The position numbers and the translations under genes were made by a program. A stretch of DNA of 64,000 bases from Porpolomopsis calyptriformis (lineage: Eukaryota > Basidiomycota > Agaricomycetes > Agaricales > Hygrophoraceae): assembly GCA_951640195.1 (NCBI GenBank), contig OX621171.1, positions 744,001 through 808,000 on the forward strand. Direction: 5' to 3'. Under the pieces are notes generated by a model. It made no database searches and had not been told where the DNA came from. It worked only from the letters and a program-made list of their open reading frames with translations. Shown here piece by piece: positions 12,031 to 23,979 of the stretch. Within the stretch, counting starts at the first letter, position 1; every line of letters begins with the position of its first letter.

Positions 12031-15000
12031 CTACAAAGCAGCATTTGACCTAATCCAAGGGACACAGTTATCTTCAGTTTGGCCAGTATTGGGGCCAGAA
12101 TGTTTCTCACAGCCTTTGTACAAGGCAACTTCTCCACTGCACAAATTGAAGAATGACTTGTTCCATATATTGATGAGATCGGTGGTAAGAGTAGCACACT
12201 TTGGCACACAACCATCAATGAGCTCAGCGATAGGAAGGGTTCCCATCCATGCATGAGTAAGGTCCTGCATTTGTTATGGTGAATCCTGGGGAGGGGAAAA
12301 ATCAAGACACACCTGTACAAATTGGATCCAATCATTGTGATAAACATCATGAGGGGGGAGAACTAATAACATCCTGGGTAGATTGTTGATGAAGTCATCC
12401 ATGTCCTGGATCTTTATGGTCTCAAATGGTGTATAAGATAGAGCAGCGTTGACAGGCCTGGAAAAGTCCTTGGGGGTGGCAAGCTGTAGTTGTTGCAGTT
12501 GCAGTTCGATGGGGATATTCCTCGGCAGGGTGTAGGGGGATCCACTAGACATGGGAATGCTAGTCTGAGGGAAACTGGTCACACCACTGCCAGCCATAGT
12601 CCCAGGCACAGGCATGGTAGATCTAGGCATATCCATGGCCAAACATTGGGTGAGGGAGCATGGGAAGGTGGTCTATAGGGGACTCCTTGGGCAGTATAGG
12701 TGGTTGGGCAAATGGGAGTAGGATATACAGTTGCATTTGATAAATAGGCCAGGCAAACATGTGCGCTGCTGCCTGTTGCATTGCATTCAGTAAGGAAATG
12801 TCTACTGAGACCTTACAAACACATGTTGCTTGTCTTCATTATGAAAACCTAAGTCCCCGAAATGACAGTTGAGGTCGGCGGTACCAGTAGCTGGGCTATA
12901 GTTACCATACCCAGAGTACAGATTGAGATAACCTGGGTCAACACTGGGTGGAACAGACCCAGCATTGACACTCTTTCTGCATTCATAAGTGAGCGCATCC
13001 ATTTTGCGTGCCCTGTGAAGCTCGGGGTCTTCACAATCTTTATCCCAAAGACATTTAGATGCTTCCTTTTCCTCATTCTGCCTATAGTGGATGTGAAGAT
13101 CAGATCTGGAATCAGGAACGAGTGGATGACGGCTCACCATCCCTTGATAGCCTTTTGGTCTTTGCTACTGATAGGACCACAGCTCCAAGAGGCAGTGAGT
13201 GAGAAGTCAAAGGGAGGTTAACACAGACCGCATTTGCAGGCTGAGTGCCAACTGGTAGGATATTTGTAGCCTCTGTTGGAACCCACTGGATGCCAGTTAC
13301 CACACCACTAGGGGTCTGATAACTAGTGAAATCAGGATGTCATTGATTACAAGATAAAATGAAGACCTACCTGGTGTCAGAAATCTCAAACCCGATACCT
13401 TGCGCCATCTGAACACACTCGTTTCGCGCACCTTTGGATGATGTCATATCACCTTGCACGATCCGAGCGTACTCGTTCTGCGCACCTTTGGATGATGTCA
13501 TATCATCTTGCGCGATCTAAGTGTACTCGTCCTGCGCACTAAACCAAAGATAACTCAAGATCTACTGATCGGATTCATTCCGAAATTGGTTCGTTGGAAT
13601 CCCTAAAAGCTGTGCGCCATCCGAGCGCACTCGACTGGCGCACTCTGAGCCACTCCACCATTCGGACCATCCATAATGGTCCCTTTCTTCCCTTTCTACT
13701 TTTCATCCCATACATTCTGTTAGAGTCCCCTTTGAAGGCTATATTGTAGATGACTTCCCCTTACATACAAGGTCCTTACAACCCTTAGATGTTCGTTCTT
13801 CTTAGTCCTTCATAAAAATCCCTTTATTTACTATGCATATATAACATACGCATTTTATAGTAGACTACTCTAGTTTTGACTTACTTGTCTACATACTGTG
13901 GTTCCGCCTCGAATCCAATAGCTTCTTTGGAACGCTTTTCAACCCTGATTGTGTCGTGTTAGGCCCAGAGAACCCCCTTGGAACCTCAGTCCTGACACCT
14001 GGGGGGTATATCCCTGAGCAGGATTGAAGACCATCGGTGAGCAGAATGCAGTTTAGGAAGGGGTGAGTTGAAGGACATACTTAAAAGAATGGTAGAGCAA
14101 TCTGCCATCAGGGCTAGTTGAGGTGGTGTAAGTTATTGAACCAGGGGCAACCTGGTTGCCACTGGGTGTGCTGAAGGGTTGAGGCAGAGAGCTGTAAGGT
14201 GAAGGTTGGCACTGTACAAGATCAGGTGCATAGGGGTAGGACATGATGGAAGGGTGGAGAGAACACACCAAGAGGTCCATACCGATGAAGCATGGCCTGA
14301 TCTCCCACCGATACTTCTCCCACTCAGTAGCTGGTGCTTATGTGGCAGTGCAGGTTTATCCAGTGGGACCTATCATAGGACTAGCCTATATCCGAGCTAC
14401 AACGCTGGCTAGTTGAAACCAGAAAAGGAATGTTCTGACATTTTCATGATGCGTACCACTAGTTCTGGCTGAACCAAACTCCTTGGGATCTGCTCACTCA
14501 GGCTTTGTGCAATGGATCCACTTTCATCTGCAAGGTCCAGCTCTGTAAGTACAGCAGTCACAACACTTCATCATGGCAACAGAATACACTAAAACATCCA
14601 CTATTCAGAGTAGGAACTAGTGGCACTACTGGAGTCATTGGGGGAACTATCAGAGTGATAGCCTGCCAGTGAGAGTACGGCATCTGGACTATCAATGAAA
14701 CCCACATCCTCCCCCTGCAATAAATGATCTCGCAGAGTGGTAATACAATCCTTAACCTCTTGAAGGTCCCTGTCCACATCCAATAGGTCCTGATGTAAAG
14801 CTTGCAAGTGTGCCTCACATAGATGTACTTGATGTTCAGCAACGTGCTTCCGAGCAGACTGTTCTGCTCTTCTGCTACTTGCAAGATCTATGATGCACTG
14901 GACATTCAGATTGTTGCATATGTGGTCAGGTAATCGCATCCAATTATCTGGGACAGAAAACTGGGATGAATATATCAACACACTGAAGCTATGCTCATAG

Positions 15001-15075
15001 TCTTCACTCACCCTGAAAGTTTCATTCAGATGGGTCTCATCTGACCCAAGGTAACTTCCTGTGGAAGAGATGGGT
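12031..15075 (-). pseudogene. Agaricomycete orphan-family gene, main part (split by E3)
   Basis: On the minus strand the pieces follow the order of an Agaricomycete protein family I know only as hypothetical. An acidic and coiled-coil segment (15075-14601) ends in a Ser-rich acidic stretch. A Pro/Tyr-rich part with SITYTTSTSPDGRLLYHSFK lies at 14280-14053. Then come GVVTGIQWVPTEATNILP (about 13310-13250), a charged Arg/Lys segment (13140-12802), HDVYHNDWIQFVQ (about 12345-12307), an intron, and DLTHAWMGTLPI through KHSGPNTGQ, ending at 12031. The gene is cut at its 5' side by retrotransposon E3, whose 5-bp target duplication is TGGGT/TAGGT. Its first exon piece lies at 42915-43096. A solo LTR sits at a splice donor. 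The function is unknown; the proline-rich and coiled-coil make-up suggests a binding protein. Confidence 0.6.
13375..13997. mobile_element. Solo LTR, second family, in a splice donor
   Basis: This 623-bp insertion begins TGTCAGAAAT and ends CAGTCCTGACA, giving TGTCAG/CTGACA inverted ends. It is flanked by a perfect 5-bp duplication CCTGG (13370-13374 and 13998-14002). Read on the gene's minus strand, the target is CCAGGTAGG, the exon-intron junction of the orphan gene. The 5' part holds a 54-bp tandem repeat (starts at 13400, 13454, 13508), with a diverged unit near 13610. No other copy exists in the window. Confidence 0.88.
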
Positions 15076-15269
15076 TGTAACAGATATGTTACATACAGCC
15101 ACCACACTGTGTTTGTATGTATTTGTACCGGATACCTTAAGTACCGGTTATGCTTAGGTAAACAATAAGTTTACATCCCACTCCTGCTTATACCAGATTG
15201 CCCCAATACATTGGTTCTATGCATATCCTGGTATTGAGCAAAGTGTGATAACTTACCCCAACCCTTACA
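15076..15269 (+). repeat. E3 5' LTR
   Basis: The 194-bp repeat runs from TGTAACAGATATGTTACA to ACCCTTACA. Its first 18 bases are themselves palindromic (TGTAAC...GTTACA). The primer-binding site should follow at 15270, but I could not assign a tRNA. Confidence 0.92.
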
Positions 15270-15357
15270 CTTTTTTGCACATCCACAAGAAATTGTGGAA
15301 TATCTGTGTGGATCAACTTTGATTGAAAAAGCTTCCCTGTCAATGACACAGCCTCCG

Positions 15358-16346
15358 TCAATGATGAAGACCCACATGAAGACTCGAATCACATGGGCCT
15401 CAACGGCGCGCAACTCGCAAGGCAAACTGCCTAACGATGATGACCAGGGAATGGCGCAGACGAGCGCCATCACTGATTCAGGTGTGCCATGTCACGACCT
15501 TAGCAACACCCAACGATGGCCAGCAATGGCTGTAAATTCACCCCAGAGTGAACGAAGACATCGTGCCAACTTAGATGATAGCAGTTCCCAACTCACAGAA
15601 AGAGAGGAGTCATCACCGACCACAAGTCAGCGTATAAGTATGACAATCGACCCTACACTTGATACATTAATGCACACCCTCACTGAGGGTCAAACAAGGA
15701 CAGGAGTCCCTTCCTCATCATGAAACCTGAATGAACAAGTATACATTCATCAGATGTTAAATCTATTACAGCGTAATGAAATAGATGATCAATATGAGTG
15801 ATGAGAACCATTGCCCACACCCAGTCAGATGTCGACAGTCACCCGTAATAAGAGACAACAAGAAAAGCACCTGCAGAATTGCGAGGCATCGAGCAAGATG
15901 CTCTCCGATGTAGTTGACAGGGTCAATGTACTTGTTCAGATGAGAATGGGTGGAATTAGTGGTGAGGAATTCATGAAGCTTGCCAATGACCTTAATAAGG
16001 TCATGGTGTGTAAGAATAGTGACAACACCCATTGAAATAAGATGGATACAACCATTTGTCCAGATAGGGATGAAGAAGACAAACTTCTGCAACAAGCAGA
16101 AGCTGAGCTTCGCCGTCCTTGACAAGAAGATGAGACGAGCTCCGTCTATCAGAGATGGCAAGCCGCAGCTGATCAAGTCGATAAACATCGACATGGAAGT
16201 AAGAAGAGGAACAACCAGAACAGGTCATTCGAACAAGAAAATGAAGCAGCCTTGAGACTGGGCACATTCACACTCAAGGACAGAGTGGCCATCCAAAGGT
16301 TGAGAAATGGCGATATCCGTGAAACCAGAAGATCTGGCCTGGATAA
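15358..16346 (+). pseudogene. E3 gag, N-terminal part
   Basis: One reading frame (phase 1) runs from the ATG at 15358 to the E1 insertion with a few stops (15721, 15799, 16036, 16120). The product is polar and Ser/Thr/Asp-rich at first. A helical part follows (VDRVNVLVQMRMGGISGEEF at about 15911-15970), then a charged region ending GDIRETRRSGLDND at the insertion point. The frame resumes on the far side of E1 with DQGITFDASGE at 33884, so the two halves were one gene. There is no start signal I can judge; 15358 is the first in-frame ATG after the LTR. Confidence 0.6.
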
Positions 16347-16954
16347 TGATACAACCCCTCCATCCCCTGAGCACCGTATATTTAACTATACAAATATTAG
16401 ATGCCTATCAAGTCCTCCGAACATGACCTCGAACCTTCCGAATGCCCCTGATAGCCCCCGAACACCCTGAATGAGTTCAAGATTCACCGAACTCTCCGAA
16501 TGCAATCGACGCTTTCTGAACGCAAATAAAAGTTTGTATATCAAAGGGAAGACACTATTCAAAGGCATCGATTCTCTTCTATTTCTCCCTTTTCATTTGA
16601 CTTCTTCATTTCCATTCACTACTTTCCCCTTAGATCATTAGAGAGGCTTCCCTTTTATTATATACACTCAAAGGGATCCTTGTACTAGAAGATATATATA
16701 CTGTATGTTGTAGCTAGTGATCCAACAAGTTAGATATTCGCTTCTCTCTCACTCTCAAGTCTAGATCCTTTCTAGATCTTCTAAGACTTCCTCTTTCAAT
16801 CTTCCGATTCTTCCGATTCCCCGATCAATTACATTTGCAAACAATTGAAGACTCCCTTTCCACAATTATCAATTATACACTGTGTCGAGACTCTTTATAG
16901 TCATCCTCACACCTTGTTCTGTGTTCGGTTCTCATACACGAAGCAGACGTATCA
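16347..16954 (+). repeat. E1 5' LTR
   Basis: The repeat starts TGATACAACCCCTCC and ends GCAGACGTATCA. A GATATATATACTGTATG stretch at about 16699 is a likely TATA box and is kept in all six copies. The divergence from the 3' LTR is heavy and mostly transitions. Confidence 0.93.
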
Positions 16955-17212
16955 TTTTGGAGCCCACTGTGAGGGCCCACTATTAAATCTTAAAAGATTC
17001 CTTCAACTCAGTCCTTCAAACCGCCATTCCCAACGCACAATTGAGTCACTCGAAGCACAACCTTATGAGATAGACTCACTCGAAACATCAATCCGACCCA
17101 AACAACACTTCCCAACTCTCCAATAAATCAAAATTCAACTTCGATCAATAATCCCAATTCACCCGACGAACCCTCCTCTACTATATCACTTTCGTCTTTA
17201 CCCTCAATTTCT
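16955..17212 (+). other. E1 leader with putative primer-binding site
   Basis: The leader begins TTTTGGAGCCCACTGTGAGG directly after the LTR. E2 has ATTGGAGCCCACCGCGAGG at the same place, so TGGAGCCCAC is the likely primer-binding core. I could not match it confidently to a tRNA. The rest, to the gag ATG at 17213, is untranslated or weakly coding. Confidence 0.55.
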
Positions 17213-18706
17213 ATGACAACTATAATGACTCCACCAACTCTAGTTATACCCACTCGCAGTCACTTGACCACCCCGAAGTTCAACCCTAAACAACCACATG
17301 AACTTCCAAGATACTTCCAAGACCTCAGAGGTCTCTTCGCTAACTGTAGCATCAATAACGACAATGCTAAGAAGACTTACGCTTGCAAATATGTCGACAT
17401 CGATACCTCCGAACTCTGGGAATACCAAACGGAGTTCCAAGCTGGACACACATTCAATGAATTTGTCACAGCCATCTATAAACTCTACCCAGGATCAGAA
17501 GATGATCGAAAATGGTCTATTGCCGACATGGACAAGATAGTCGGAGAACAGCTTTGACTAGGAATCATGAACACGAATGAACTTGGAGCATATTTCTGAT
17601 CGTTCCTTGCAATCACCAAATTCCTGCTATCAAAGAATAGAATCTCCGAAGTGGAACAAAGTCGCGCCTTCATCTGAGGATTCCAACCCGAACTCTGGTC
17701 TAGAATCATCTGACGACTGGAAATCAAGTTCCCTGATCACTTCCCTGATGATCCTTACGGGGTAAATGATATCAATGAGGTGGCCCATTTCGTTCTCTAT
17801 AGAACATCTCTGAACACTTTCCTACCGCATGAAACTACAACTTCGATGACAACTACTACCCCCGCCACTAAATAAGAAGACCTCAGCGTCTTCATGGAGA
17901 AACTAATGACTATGCTCATCAAAACCCTGGACAATAGAGGTCCCCCGAAACGAACCCTACCCCCTCGATCACCACAATCATTAGAACGACAACCCAACAC
18001 TCCTGACCCATTCGAGCCAAAAACTTGCATCTTCTGTGGAAGTCCCGATCACTTCATTGGAAGCTGCCTGACCTGCCGAGAATATATTCAAAATGGTCGA
18101 TGCAAGAAGAACTTCGAAGGAAGGATTGTACCCCCGAACGACAGGTTTAACCCCCAGCAAATGCTGGGAAAAACCTTGAAAGAACAAATGGACAAATAGT
18201 ATAAGCAAAACCCGACTCCGACCGCTGGAATGATGTATGGAATTTCAGTAGGAATCCAATGCGATCCAGCAACCGAGACTTACCAACTATCCACCAATGA
18301 ACAGATCGCCGCTCTCGAAAAAGAGATTTTCATGTTAAGGAGCAAGAAGATGTTTGATGGAGTAGAGATCGTTCAGCCTTGACGACAGGAACCTGACAAA
18401 GAGAAAGCGGCCAACAAAACATTGAGTGCTCTGATCGCAACCACCCCAACCCAACCTGCTACGATGGAACATCCGTTCGCGAAAGCAAAAGAGTCCAACT
18501 ACGTACTGCCCCACATCTGGAACTTTGGCTCTCCAATGGCGAAAAGAGACAAAGACCCCTCATACCATACCCAAGCACTGATTCAAGATTCGAAAATTGC
18601 CCCCAATGTCTATACCCGTTCGATGAAAACCCCTTGCATCATGCTTTCCCCCGAAGAGTTGCTATCCTCTCACCCAAAGTCCGATCAAAGGTTCGAGAGG
18701 CAGTAA
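17213..18706 (+). pseudogene. E1 Gag
   Basis: A single frame (phase 2) runs from the ATG at 17213, interrupted by TGA/TAG/TAA stops at the ends of the pieces visible at 17557, 17873 and 18199. The capsid-like region reads FNPKQPHELPRYFQDLRGLF, KKTYACKYVDIDTSELWEYQ and FVTAIYKLYPGSEDD, typical of basidiomycete gypsy Gag. A CCHC zinc knuckle, CIFCGSPDHFIGSC (C-x2-C-x4-H-x4-C), lies at 18026-18067. Gag would form the virus-like particle and bind the element RNA. E1-prime encodes the same protein on minus at 52551-53747. Clustered stops make it a pseudogene. Confidence 0.85.
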
Positions 18707-19300
18707 TGCCTAGACGGACTCAGCCTCCTAGTCAACTGATCGCGGTCAAAACCATCGAAGTAGAAGCGATTCTGAATGATGCTCTTCCCTATTGCGATGA
18801 CAACGATTGTTCCATCACCATTCCTGACCCCTACGAATCGTATCTGAACACCCTCTCATCCAACAAAACCCCTCACACCATTACTGTCACAAAGGAATTG
18901 CATGCTCTCCAATCGATCGTCATGTTGATCGATTATAAAGAAATGATCAAATGTATCGTCAATCCCGGATCTCAGATAATCGCTATGTCCGAAGCTGTTT
19001 TCCATGACCTAGGACTAATCTATAACCCAACCATTCAACTCAATATGCAATCGGCCAACGGCAAAATAGACTAATCATTAGGTCTCGCAAGGAATGTCCC
19101 CTGTCAGATCGGCAACATAACCCTCTACCTTCAAATCCACGTTATTTGCGCTCCCGCCTATGATATCTTGCTTGGAAGACCGTTCAACATTTTAGCTCAA
19201 AGCCTCGTCAAGAATTTTGCTGATGAAAACCAGACAATCACTATTTGCGATCCGAACAGCGGAAGGACTGTCACGATTCTGATGGTTCCATGAGGTCTAC
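18634..19300 (+). pseudogene. E1 aspartic protease-like region
   Basis: Coding moves to phase 1 and contains CIVNPGSQIIAMSEAVFHDL (about 18955-19014), NMQSANGKID and a later ILLGRPFNIL. That layout is a retropepsin fold: an active-site loop, then LLGRPF. Here the loop reads N-P-G-S where the catalytic Asp is expected; E1-prime reads the same NPGSQ. From memory the intact family reads D-P-G, so a G-to-A change would explain it. Stops at 19072 and 19291 break the frame. Confidence 0.7.
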
Positions 19301-19659
19301 CAAAGCATCATTCGGATTTTCGCTCATCGAGGATTTGATTCCTGATCAAGGAGAGATCGCGATAATTCTAGATTACAACCACGCTACGTCTATGCTATCT
19401 ATCAATTCCTGTGTGCCTCTATGCGCATCAAATAAAGTTTCAACAGTTTCCCATCCCTATTTATCCACTTGTGATCTCCCCGACCTTATCTATAAATCTT
19501 GATTGACTAGCGATTGACCTTCTGATTCTGACCGTCTTGATTGATCAATGGAAATTGCAACCTTCCTTGCATCGAAAAAGAAATACAAACCTGTGTCAAA
19601 GAAAGTTCACTCCGTAGTAGCTGAACTCCCCAACAAGTTCCGAATCATTTGAAAAATCC

Positions 19660-21215
19660 TTGGCGATCCACTCGCAGACATGCCAAACACTCGACCCAAA
19701 CCCCCCGATGTTTACTCCAACCGAACGATATATGATCAAATGGATGGAGCTTTTCGATAAAGCTCACCCCAGAGATTTCCTTTGGCCTCAGGAAAGGGCT
19801 CTCCTTCACAATTTCATGAGAAAGCAAGATCTCGCCTTCACCTGGAACGACTCCAAATGAGGATGTTTCAGATCCGACTTTTTCCCTCCCATCGATCTCC
19901 CAGTAGTACCACATACGCCCTGGGTACAAAAGAATATTCCAATTCCCCCAGGTATCTACCATGAAGCCTGTAAAGTTATCCAGTGAAAAATCGATGCTGG
20001 CATCTACGAACCCTCAAACTCCTCCTACTGATTGCAATGGTTCACTGTTCTAAAGAAAGGAGGGAAAGAACTTAGAATGGTTCATAGTCTCGAACCACTT
20101 AATCAAGTCACGATTCGACATTCGGGAGTGATGCCAATTCCCGAACACTTGGCTGAACAGTTCGGAGGTCGATCCTGCAGCACTATGTTTGATCTTTACA
20201 TTGGATATGGCGAACGAGTAATCGCGCCTTCATCTCGCGATCTAACCACATTCCAAACACCCTATGGGGCTCATCGACTAGTTACCCTACCCATGGGATG
20301 GACCAATTCCGTGCCCGTTTTTCACGACGATGTCACCTATATCCTCTAACTGGAGATTCCTGAGTTCACGATCCCCTATATCAACAATATCCCTGTAAAG
20401 GGTCCCACAACTCAATACGTACTCCCCAACGGATCCTATGAAATGATTCTAGAGAACAACGGAATTCGATGATTCATATGGGAACACTTTGGGAATCTCA
20501 ATTGAATAGTTCAGCGAATGAAATATTGCGGTGGAACCATGTCAGGCTATAAATCATTCTTGTGCGCAGAAGAAACCACCGTTCTCAGACATCGATGTAC
20601 TCACTTAGGATGACTACCCGATGAATCATGTGTCTCAGTGATCCAAAACTAGGGTCCCTGTAAAGACCTCTCCAAAGTTCGAGCCTTCCTTGGCACTATC
20701 AGAATCGTTCGAATATTCATTCGCAACTTCGCGCATCAAGCGAACCACCTAGTCAAGCTCACTAGGAAGGATATGCCCTTTGAATTCAGTCCCGATCAAC
20801 TTGCCACTCAAGAGGACTTGAAACAAGCTCTTCTAGAATCGCCCACTCTGCGAGTCCTCGATTATACTTCTGACGCCCCTGTCATACTCACCGTCAACAC
20901 CTCCTATATTGCGGTTGGCTTTCATCTCTGCCAATGTGATCCTGATGACCCAAAGAAACAGTACTATAATCATTTCAGTTTGATCACATTGAACGATCGA
21001 GAAAGAAGGTTCTCTCAACCGAAACTTGAGATCTACAGTCTCTATCGAGCCTTGCGATCACCCTAACTATACCTCATTGGCATTCAGAACCTCATTATAG
21101 AAGTTGACGCTCGGTATATCAAAGGAATACTAGCAAACCCAGACATCGCACTGCAAGCTAGTATTAACAGATGGATTGTAGTGATCCTCACGTTCCATTT
21201 TACTTTGGTACACGT
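19660..21215 (+). pseudogene. E1 reverse transcriptase and RNase H, 5' part of pol
   Basis: Phase 1 carries HPRDFLWPQERALLHNFMRK, NIPIPPGIY, LQWFTVLKKGGKELRMVHSL, TTFQTPYGAHRLVTLPMGWT and the catalytic loop IPYINNIPVKGP (about 20375-20403). The YxDD motif has become Y-I-N-N, so both metal-binding aspartates are lost. RNase H follows: VILTVNTSYIAVGFHL at about 20882-20929, where the first Asp is Asn, and LEIYSLYRALR. Coding stops at the E2 insertion, inside RWIVVILTFHFTLVHV, and resumes at 29756. Many stops (TGA, TAA, TAG) are present. Confidence 0.85.
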
Positions 21216-21758
21216 TGTAGGAGATCCACTCTCCCTACAAACAGAAAACCTCTCCATCACACATGAGCTCAACCTCACCAAATCCATATACACATATCCC
21301 AAAAGCCCGACCCCTCCGACCTTCCAATAAACGTTCCGATAATGTCCGCCTCTAACCGGAGGACTTCCGAAACCACGAACTCCTTCGGAAACACCTCAAA
21401 CCGATCGGAAAGTCTCTTTTCTTTGTTTTCCTTATCTTATCTACCTTTTCCTATCTTCCTTTCACCTATCTACCTAATTTCCACTCACATATTCTTACAA
21501 AGGAACTATCCTTTGTACACATACCTACAAAGAAGTTCCTTTATTCACCTCCTCTATATATATCAAGTAGATAATCACTAAAGAAGACAGACACATCTTC
21601 CCCAATACATACCTTCCCTTCCTACCCAATATATCAAGCTTTCATAAGCTTGAAACCCCTGTCCATCATCATCTGATTACTGAATCAGTTCCTACTTGTT
21701 CCGATACCCCTTGGACGAACGAGAGGAATCTCCCCCAAGATCCCTCACGCCTTCTACA
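21216..21758 (+). repeat. E2 5' LTR
   Basis: The repeat starts TGTAGGAGATCCACTCTCC and ends CACGCCTTCTACA. It contains CTATATATATCAAG near 21553, a possible TATA element. A putative primer-binding site, ATTGGAGCCCACCGCGAGG, begins at 21761. Confidence 0.94.
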
Positions 21759-22056
21759 TAATTGGAGCCCACCGCGAGGGGTTCTAACACGTCTGCTTTT
21801 CAGTATTCTACCACTCCGCCGCTCCGCATGCCTCAACCGCTCTTCACAATCCTTACCTGTCCTCCCAACATCTACACCCACCTCTGACTCCTCGGACAAG
21901 CTCATTATCGAAGCCCTTATCAACCCCTCGACCTCAGCTTCCCTTCTCAACACCCCTTCGGAAGGAAACGTAGACCTTCCACCTGCAAGTAAAACACCCC
22001 TCACCACACGCCCCAACACCATACCTATTCCCACTCCTTCGACATCTTCCCCCGCC

Positions 22057-23979
22057 ATGGCCAACCCAGCCCGAATACCTTTCCGACACTCTTCCGGTGC
22101 CCCCGTCTTCGACGGAAACCCCACACACCTCAACCGATACTTCTCCGACATTGACATGATGTACACAACCCTCGGGATGAACCCTACTGATGAAGAACGA
22201 ATCACTCACACTCTGTATTTCCTAGACAACGATGTTGCTCTCCTTTGGGAAATGCTCTGCCCTGGAGTAACTAACCCCTGGACATGGAACTCCTTCAGAG
22301 ACGACATCCAAACACTCTACCCTGGTTCCAACACCAACAACACCCTGCACAACGTCGCAGACCTCGAACGATTCACTCAGGAAACTGCTTCCAAAGGGGT
22401 GTACACCTGAGGCGATCTAGGAGAGTACTTCCGAGAGTTCACCCAGATCTCATCCCACCTTTTACGGACCAACCGGATCGATCAACGGACCATCGACAGA
22501 TTATTTGCCCAAGGCTTCGGAATATCTACCCTGTACCGGATCGAACACAGACTATCCATCACCATGCCGAATCATCACCCCGACGAGCCATATCCCATGA
22601 AAGACATCAACAATGCCACCCAGTTCCTCCTTTGTTCCACTTCCCCAATCACTTCACTGCCACCCATCACCCCCACCACATCCTGCACAACCCCCAAAAC
22701 AGAGTCAAGTGATACCATCACCATGGCAAATCTCATGACCACCATGATGAAAAACCAAACCGATTGACCCCGGAATTACCCGACTCCAACGGAAACCCAC
22801 CCCCAACAGCAGATTAACCCGTGCATCTTTTGCGGATCTCTGAATTGTCGGATCCGGACATGTGTTATGGCCGAAGAGTTTATAAGAGCTGGGAAGTGCA
22901 TCCGGAACGATCGAAGACAAATGGTTCTCCCAAACGGCAACTACCTCCCTTGGGACATCACTGGCAACACCCTCTCAGAGAAATTCAACAATTGGCATGG
23001 TGCCAATCCTGGAAACCTCGCCTCACTGGCCCCCGTCGTCACTGCTGCCATCATTGAGATGATTCCCCCCTCAGATCCACATTCTATGTATGATACAACC
23101 ACCTCCCCACTCCCCTTCTTCCCGGAAGATATCCTGTCTTCATCCGAAGACGACAACACACTCACGGTCCTCCATACTATGCTCGGAAACGAGATCGCCA
23201 AAAAGGCAGAATGAAACAAGAACCAGAAAACCCCTCCTCCCAAACCTGGACCAACATCAAAACCCATCATCGAAATCCCGCCTTCTAACATACACAACCT
23301 GATCAAATCCGTTCCGACCCCACAACCCAAAGAACCCCAATTCCGGTTCCACTCTCCTGCCGAAGATCCAGTTCTGACGGACCAACTTTACAACAATGTC
23401 CTTGGAGCCACTGTCACCACCACAGTCGGACACCTCCTGGCATCACATTTGGATGTCCGGAAAAGGATCAAAGATCACACCACCAGCAAACGTATCCCCG
23501 TCAACCTATCGGACAACTCAGACGACCCTGTTTCTAGCTTCTATACCATGCCAAACTCACCCGACGAAGACACTATTGTAGCCGACGACGCCTCCGCCAT
23601 CTGAGTAATCGACGTCCTCCTAGACGGAAGACAGAAAGAGGAAGCACTCCTTGACACCGGAAGCGCGATAACCGTCATTCAGAAAGACGTCTGGGAACGA
23701 CTTGGTATCCCGATCCGATCTGATCTTATCATGCACATGGAGTCATCACACTCCACCATCGCCCCCACCCTAGGAGTTCTTAAAAACCTCCCGGTCGTCA
23801 TCAGACCCTGTACCTTCTACATGCAGGTGCAGGTAGCGGAAAAACTACCTTGTGATATGATTCTCGGACAACCTTTCTATCTCCTCACGAACCTAGATAG
23901 CAGGATCGATCCGGACAGCTCACAACACATCAACATCATGGATCCAAACACCGGAAAGAGGATTAAAGTATCTACATGA
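22057..23979 (+). pseudogene. E2 Gag-protease
   Basis: One frame (phase 1) runs through Gag and protease with four TGA stops (22408, 22765, 23211, 23604), each readable as a mutated CGA or TGG. The frame is open upstream to about 21880, so the true start may precede the ATG at 22057. Gag reads FDGNPTHLNRYFSDIDMM, LWEMLCPGVTNPWTWNSF and DDIQTLYPGS; a degenerate zinc knuckle starts PCIFCGS near 22819. The protease keeps its active site, ALLDTGSAITVIQKDVWERL (about 23648-23707), and LGQPFYLL. The stop TGA at 23977-23979 overlaps the ATG of the pol frame as ATGA. Confidence 0.85.

Noticed and set aside
21669..22209. Minus-strand frames of up to 178 codons over the E2 leader and gag start
   Set aside because: Shadow of the gag frame and leader. 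No motif and no counterpart in E1.
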